Shown here piece after piece: positions 58,801 through 64,000 of a DNA stretch of 64,000 nt. Numbering within the stretch: the first letter of the stretch is position 1; the number at the start of each line of letters is the position of its first letter. The translations under genes and the position numbers were made by a program. Source of the stretch: Diphasiastrum complanatum (Eukaryota; Streptophyta; Lycopodiopsida; Lycopodiales; Lycopodiaceae); the NCBI GenBank assembly GCA_029204225.1, contig CM055102.1, forward strand, positions 9,559,456 through 9,623,455. Direction: 5' to 3'. Below the pieces are notes generated by a model, which was not told the DNA's origin, did no database searches, and saw only the letters and a list, made by a program, of their open reading frames with translations.

Positions 58801-59273
58801 ATACGCCTTTGTTCTTCCACTAGTAGTCAACTAGTGTCCAAAGATGAGCTTGAAGGTTAATGAATTCTGTGACACCACTGAGACTAATCTCCTCTAAGTT
58901 GGAAGCTAATCAGGACTTTATAGCCAAAAATTACTTGAAGTGCTGCCAAAGATCTTACTCATCCAAATCCTTGCATGACAAGGCCATCTTATGGTTTAAT
59001 ATTGGCAGACAGACTGCTTCTTTTTTCTCAACCCCATTCTTTATTTAGATTGAATTTTTCATAGTATCAACAGTGTACTTATGGTAACTTTTGGTTTTCT
59101 TTGTGTACTAGGGCTCCTTCCTTTTCTAAATCGAGTTGTCATATGTTATAAGTCTATGATTGGTCGTTTTGCAGGACCCTGAGTACAGGAACTATGTGAT
59201 TGCACATGTGGAAGATTTGAAGTATCTGGACCATCGATTTGTTGATACATCTTGTGTACATTCATGCCTTTGA
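49808..59273 (+). CDS. DRC3: DRC3/LRRC48-like leucine-rich-repeat protein (flagellar dynein regulatory complex)
   Basis: Five exons, 49808-49895, 49974-50090, 54900-55066, 55192-55257 and 59175-59273, join in one frame across GT-AG introns. They give about 177 residues of SDS22-type repeats: GLESLTKLYLDNNNISKIEN, LSFNKIQKIEGLEALTNLED, LSLYNNQIEKTSGLETLQNL, RLKCLRVLTLEGNPISK. A cap follows: DPEYRNYVIAHVEDLKYLDH and RFVD. The order and the cap (NP...DPEYR.YV......L.YLD.R.VD) match DRC3, which sits in the nexin-dynein link of motile cilia and controls beating. No start codon exon was found; the first listed exon is internal. DRC3 is normally about 500 residues with a coiled-coil second half, which is not seen. 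Either TGA at 59271 truncates it or splicing at TCTT|GTGTAC leads further right. Other SDS22-type proteins are the alternative. Confidence 0.75.
50230..51320. repeat. Decayed tandem array A in the DRC3-like intron
   Basis: At least four units share GAGCTACC(T/G)TAGCTTATGCTAAAG-type and AAATTTGATATGCTAA(T/C)TCATT blocks. They start near 50429, 50661, 51045 and 51215, with a partial unit near 50240. Spacing is uneven (170-385 bp), so the array is old. Confidence 0.75.
52150..54720. repeat. Decayed tandem array B in the DRC3-like intron
   Basis: Units share TTTAGTGCTAGCCTTCATCATGA, AAAAATCTCCTTATTTTTC and a TTGCACATCTCCTTTGTTA-type block. They start near 52162, 52653, 53163, 53627, 53917 and 54321. 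The full unit is about 490-510 bp; later ones are shortened. It is unrelated to array A by eye, apart from a shared CTTTAGTGCTAGCCTTCATC near 50191. Confidence 0.8.
55258..56330. other. Start of the last DRC3-like intron
   Basis: No coding or repeat structure was recognised before the hAT-like element begins at 56331. Confidence 0.5.
56331..58706. mobile_element. hAT-like element with GTTCCGGAACG palindromes, in DRC3-like intron
   Basis: The left end is CTAAGTTGCTCCGGAATGCC followed by GTTCCGGAAC copies. The right end, inverted, is TCATAGAAGCACAGAGTTCC with the same motif (58630-58700). The flanks are ACATAACT (56323-56330) and TCATAACT (58707-58714), an 8-bp duplication with one mismatch. 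No transposase was seen; the interior is largely nested LTR sequence. Confidence 0.6.
56637..58090 (+). mobile_element. LTR element nested inside the hAT-like element
   Basis: Two related LTR blocks start at about 56640 and 57640 (TAGGATTCGG...CTTGGATATTCGGTACTCCA). They stay similar for about 325 bp, including CCTAGGCTTTTGGAGTCTAT. The right one is preceded by a purine tract (AAGGGGGGAAGAA) and starts TGTTACATCC at 57618. It ends near 58088 and is followed by TTAGTATCAAGA, a decayed primer site. The left one lacks its first bases. The 37770-38280 LTR is the same family. The interior (about 600 bp) has no clear gene. Confidence 0.65.
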
Positions 59274-61299
59274 CGTAAAGCTTGTTTTCTCTAGAAGCAG
59301 AGTACTTTTAATGGAATAAAAGTTGTTCAGAAGCTAGACTATTATTGAAAACTTTGGCCTCATTTTCAGAACAGACAAGGCAAGGTCATTTTTGCTCCTC
59401 TACAAATAAATTTGTCATTCTAAAGGTCATCAATGTTTAATGCATAAATAAAGAGAAATCGAGTAGTCTTGCCAAAAACAGGTAAATTTCCATTGAGGCC
59501 TCAAATGCCTGTTTTGAATTCAAATGCTCTTGCTGGAGATGATACTTTTTCTATGGTCCATAGACCTTCCTGCTTGACCATTGCTTGCTCAAATTGCACT
59601 GTGGTACTCTACTGGTGACAGGTGTGAATCACCAGAGAATTTTCAGAACTTTGAATAACAGTTGAATAATGAAAACCTGTTCTTTGATCACTCATGAGAT
59701 TTATCATATGCACTTGAATTGCTGCCAATGTAATCTAACTGGGTTCTAACCATACTCGTGTAGATGTTTTTTTTGCTGATTTCATTATTATACGCTGGAT
59801 TTTGTTTCTGATTAACTAGATTCTGTCTGTATTAACCTGATATTAAGAGTATCAGCTTAATCAGAACAGGGTTTTTGCTAATTAAGGTCTTTCTTAATGG
59901 TTGGCCAACAAACATGAAAAGTATTTCTGGAAACCAAAATTTTCTCTATAAGGGTAAGGATGAGAATAAGAGAGAAGCTTTGGGTGAAGGTTCCAACTCC
60001 CGAGTTGTGGGAATCGACAGATCTCCATAATGGTAAATCCGGACATCTACAAAATAGTAAACAGAAGACATCATGAAAATGAAGATGCTACTAGTAAGAA
60101 TCGGGGGTTAAGGATTCAAACCATTCAGGAGTAGAAACCAAAATGGTAGAGACATTATCAGGCATGCACAACAGTTTATTAAAAAATGACATTGCTCAAT
60201 ACTTGCTGTCAAATCAAAGTCGCATAAGAACTCAAGAAAAAGAAACTATGATTATTGAAATCTTCATGGAAAAGAGGTACTAGAATGATTGGTGATCAAA
60301 TATAAGAAATGGAACATTATAGAAATGGTGGTTTCACTTTTTGAGAGAAAACAAAATTGGTAAGAGTTCTTCATGAGTGTTATATCATGTTACGCCCTTG
60401 ACTAACTATGGTTGGTGTTATGTACATACAAACTAGTAGGGCATTATTTGACATTATTGGGACATGACTTGCTCATTTATTCAGGGACCCACTATTGTCT
60501 TAAGGGGCCATATGCTGTTTTTATGCATATCATCTTAGGCCCTTTCATTTACAATTTAATTCCTACATCCTTCCTCAATCCTTCACCCCATTTTTGTTCT
60601 TATTCCCTTTGGTCTACCTTCTTGCCTCCTTCCATGGCTGCTATGGTAGCTTATACGTTTTTTTCCTTCTGGTTAGTGACATTGTGTTATTTCTTAGTTT
60701 CCTCATTTATGCTTTTTCAATTATGTTTGTTTAGTGTGTTTTGGTTTTCTTATTTTTAGTTTGTATGTTTCTTAAGTTGGTTAGTTTGTATTTTGTTATT
60801 TAGTTTGCACTCAGATTGCATAAGTTAGTGTTCAGTATAGTTAGTTTATGTTTTGGAGAATGTTCATTTTGTTTAGTTGTTTTGTGTCTTAGTTCAACTT
60901 CTAGGGTAGAGAGACAACTTGGCAAAATTTGTTGGAGCTGTTAGACATTTTTGTTATAATGACTAATATTTTCTTAGTTTTGTTTGCTGATGTGGCTATC
61001 TCTCAATGACATCAGAGTTTTTATATTTTTTCTTTTGTTTTTTTTTAAGTTTTTATCTTAATTAATTTTGTTTCAAGGGCAAATTTTGTTTTTTGATTTC
61101 TTCTTCTTTAGAAATTCGATTCATTTTCAATAGAATCTTCACTAAGTCATTGTGCACCTCTCCTAAATTTGATTCATTTCGAATTCTAAGTTCTATGAAA
61201 ATCCAAAAATTGTTGACTCGGTTGGAAATGATAGTTAATAGTTATTGATCAATGAGCACTAAGTACTAACTAATTAAAATTTATGTGATGATTGTTTAT
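59274..61299. other. Region after the last recognised DRC3-like exon
   Basis: The 60412-60759 plus-strand open frame is hydrophobic and T-rich, with no family resemblance, and probably not a gene. 60740-61080 is T-rich with TTAGTTTG-type words. No lysine/glutamate-rich exon of the missing DRC3 coiled coil was found. Confidence 0.45.
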
Positions 61300-62870
61300 A
61301 GGCTAGTACGAAATTTGATTTAATTTGAATAAAGCGCCATGATGAAATCCTTTGAAATATTTTGACAATGGAATGAGGTGTAGGCCAGTGATGTAAGAGG
61401 CCAACTGTCTTACCCTTTTAGTTCTTGCCGTGGGTAGAAAAGGAGCATGTGTGTACGAGCTAACGAAGTGCAGCTTGGGGAGGGCAAGGGACTTTTGAAA
61501 ACCAAAATGGTCCGTATTGTGGGTGATAAATGTGCTCTTGAAAGCAGCTTGGGTTGAAGGGCTGGTTTCATAAAGATGGCCTTTCTTGACAGAGTAGACT
61601 TGGTATGGAATAGATGCAAGAGGTTTGGCTATAGTATAGCTAGTTTGGAATTTGGGAGATTTGTCAAACCAAAGTGGAGTGGCGGTGGTTAACTTTAAGG
61701 CATAGGCAGACAAGGCATACTGTTGCCAAGTCCATCATGTATCTAAAAATGGAAGATTTGGAGACATTAGAGTCTAGGGAATTGTTGGCCACGAAGGTCT
61801 TTTCGAGTTCAGAGATAACAAAGTGACTAATGGTTGGTGTATGTGTCAAAGTGGGTATAATATGTATAAAAATGCTGTTTATTAAATGCATAGACTATGG
61901 CAAGTAAATATACTTCGAGCATGGAATAACGAATCTCATAGGAGAGGAGTTTGCTGCATTCGTAACACCTTGGTCTTGGTGAAGGATATCCTCCAATATG
62001 GCTAGCATCAATCTCAACAAGAAGCAAAGAACATGGACGGTGCTAAGTAGATGCTTAAGGGATTCAAAGGCTTGTTGGGAATCTATAGACCAGACAAAGA
62101 GGGTGCCTTTGGGTTGAAAACCCTGGGGCTCTTGAAAAACATGTTGGTATTGATATGCATAATAGGTAAATTTGCTGCATCATGTTGAGGATCCAATGGT
62201 AGATGCTGCCTCATGGACACAGATAAGAGCTTCACTATAAACCTTAGGTAGACTCCAAGCAAACTGTTTACCAGATATGCGTTGGTAATCCTACTGAAAA
62301 TCAATGTCGAATGTATATCGATGACCATCATAAGTGATAAATAGTTGCTGCTGCGTCAAGCTAGGAGTAAGCTCTCCCAAGGAGGCGAACAATTCAGCTT
62401 CGGATATAATGTCATATAGGTATAATATAAAGTTCTATGTGTGCCAATGAATTTTGCCGATTTGGTACTGGATGCCTGTACCATTTGAGTGCTGCCTATA
62501 TCCACCAAACCACTAAGCTCCCTGCTAGCAATACATACCCGCAGCCATAGATGTCTAGGTCTAGGTTCGCTAGCCCATGTAGCATAAGCAAATTGTGCTC
62601 GACACTCTTCTATATAATGTGGTGCTACCTTTGTAGGGGAAAAATCTGAAGTCCCTTCCATAGTATGAGGGCAAGTCATCGCCATCAACGTCATTCATGT
62701 GTATAGCAATTGTGACACTAGGTGGGTATGCCCTCCTTGGCCCAAGGATCTGGACTTTTACACTTGAAACATATTGTTGCTCATGTATCTCTGTCATTTT
62801 TTGGGGCTGTGCCACTGAAGGACTTAGGTCTGGCTGATGGCATACATTTGGTAGAAGAAGTAGCAAAAGT
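61300..62870 (-). pseudogene. Decayed Ty3/gypsy pol
   Basis: In the right-to-left order expected for gypsy pol: a protease-like ELSGLVDIGSTQ (about 62515-62485; the usual form is LVDTGST), then an RT thumb-like SQQAFESLKHLLSTVHVL (about 62100-62045), then long open stretches (61713-61303: KSPKFQTSYTIAKPLASIPY). No catalytic DD motif of RT is left and frames shift often. The call rests on the protease signature and order, so it is tentative. Confidence 0.45.
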
Positions 62871-64000
62871 ATACAAAGCTTGGCTGCAGACTTGGGTGTC
62901 GAGGCTTAGTGCACTTGCTGATTTGGATATCCGTGCCGTAGTGTGCTTGCATAGACCTAGCTTTGGTGAGTGACTAAGCTGTAAGATGCTACATCATATA
63001 CAACTGTCCTTGCAACCCAACTCTAAAATGTATAACAAGCTCTGCATCTTGGATATCCTGGAATAAGTGGCAGAGCTCCATAAATTTCTCACCATAGACA
63101 AGCAATGCACTAATCTGCCATGGCTCCTTTGAAAATGTCTCTCTGCTGACTTATCTTACAGATTAGATACTTGTACTTCACTATCTCCTCTTAAGTACTT
63201 GATACTTGACGCCTACCTTGTGCCACTTTGTTTGTTAATCAGGAAGGAAAGTGTTGGAATGTTATCAAACTTATTACCTTAACCATTTTGGAAGGGGACG
63301 TTCTGCTATCCTCTACACTCCATTGCTTGCTCAAAGTCCTATAAACTGGCCTTGTAGCAATCTTGATCAACACAAAGCTTGATTATCTGCTCACAAATGA
63401 TTGACCTGGTGGTGGACTGAAACCAATTTATGACCTTATCATTACTAACTTGTTTGATACTGCATGATATGGTAGTTTTTGTTCATAACCTTTTCATTTT
63501 AGCAATTCACAGAACATCTTTGGTTCATAGATTGAATGTTGTGCTTGCAGCTGTTCAATCAAATAGTTGCTGCCTTCTTCTTGACCATAATATTGTGTAG
63601 CATAACTTAAACTTTTGTGATTTCTTTCATCCAATGATCTTGATGAATACTTGTACAAATGTAGCAAATCATATTACTCCGAGAAGTGATCTTCGAGTGT
63701 TTCCCAGTATGAGCTTATGCTTGCATCTTGCATGTAAGAGTTGTAGGGAGTTGAGTGAGCACTTGTTGTATTCTAGAATTTCAGCTCGTTACCATTTCGT
63801 TGAGCTTACAGTATAGGTTGCTTGGAAATCAAGTGCTAGTGATGTGTTCCTTTTTGACAGTGGAGGTACTTGGGGATATACCAGAAACTTCATGCAAAGT
63901 GATACTGAAAGGCTGATGATGTAGTGTATACCTCTATGACAGTGTACAAATTTCTGTAAGTTCAGGAATCAAAGTGATCAGCAGAATATGAGCTGACTCA
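62871..64000. other. Right edge of window, no gene recognised
   Basis: A short plus-strand open stretch (62810-62970: GLADGIHLVEEVAKVYKAWL) continues from the region antisense to the gypsy relic. I cannot identify it. The rest shows no repeats or conserved patterns. Confidence 0.4.

Noticed and set aside
60412-60759. 115-codon hydrophobic open frame that could look like a membrane protein
   Set aside because: It is T-rich with no family pattern, lies in a long T-rich tract, and has no splice or promoter support.
1-64000. CRISPR arrays, rRNA genes, bacterial operon signals
   Set aside because: No regularly spaced identical repeats with unique spacers, no rRNA sequence, and all real genes are spliced; the window is plant nuclear DNA.

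Overview
This window is nuclear DNA of a land plant. It has AT-rich intergenic DNA, spliced GT-AG genes, and a dense mix of retrotransposons (Ty1/copia, Ty3/gypsy chromovirus, LINE) and DNA transposons (hAT, Helitron, MITE-like). Three cellular genes are well supported. Two encode chloroplast proteins: an OEP16-type channel of the outer envelope (6393-7577, +) and plastid ribosomal protein L18 (22402-24922, -). The third is a leucine-rich-repeat gene that looks like flagellar dynein regulatory complex subunit 3 (DRC3/LRRC48; 49808-59273, +). A DRC3-type gene points to a plant with swimming sperm, such as a fern, lycophyte, cycad, Ginkgo or bryophyte. A fern is my best guess, but the sequence alone does not prove it.

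Layout. 1-5000: decayed hAT transposase pieces, a small hAT element with clear ends, and CT microsatellites. 6393-7577: OEP16 gene. 9000-11300: a MITE-like copy and a coding-like remnant. 11304-12339 (-): an unrecognised acidic two-exon protein. 12694-18777 (+): a Ulp1-type cysteine protease relic followed by a ubiquitin-like segment, split by a structurally complete copia element (13574-18406) with identical 5-bp target duplications. 18800-22400: AT-rich DNA. 22402-24922: rpl18, with a cluster of MITE-like repeats just upstream (25017-25715). 25700-34000: mostly unassigned DNA with a Helitron end, fold-back repeats and a possible first exon. 34080-38280: nested fragments of LINE, gypsy, hAT and an LTR element. 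38340-47065: two copies of one gypsy chromovirus family in opposite orientation, joined tail to tail, one of them carrying a solo-LTR-like insertion. 47690-48420: copia gag relic. 49808-59273: DRC3-like gene, whose 4.8-kb intron holds two decayed tandem arrays and whose 3.9-kb intron holds a hAT-like element with LTR elements nested inside it. 61300-62870: decayed gypsy relic.

The three cellular genes do not form a functional cluster, as expected for a plant genome. The most unusual points are three. First, the hAT-like families appear to share short terminal repeats but carry different subterminal palindromes. Second, the Ulp1 relic is followed in the same frame by a ubiquitin-like segment. 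Third, the copia element has intact ends but its reverse transcriptase is replaced by unrelated sequence. All domain calls are by eye; no database search was run.
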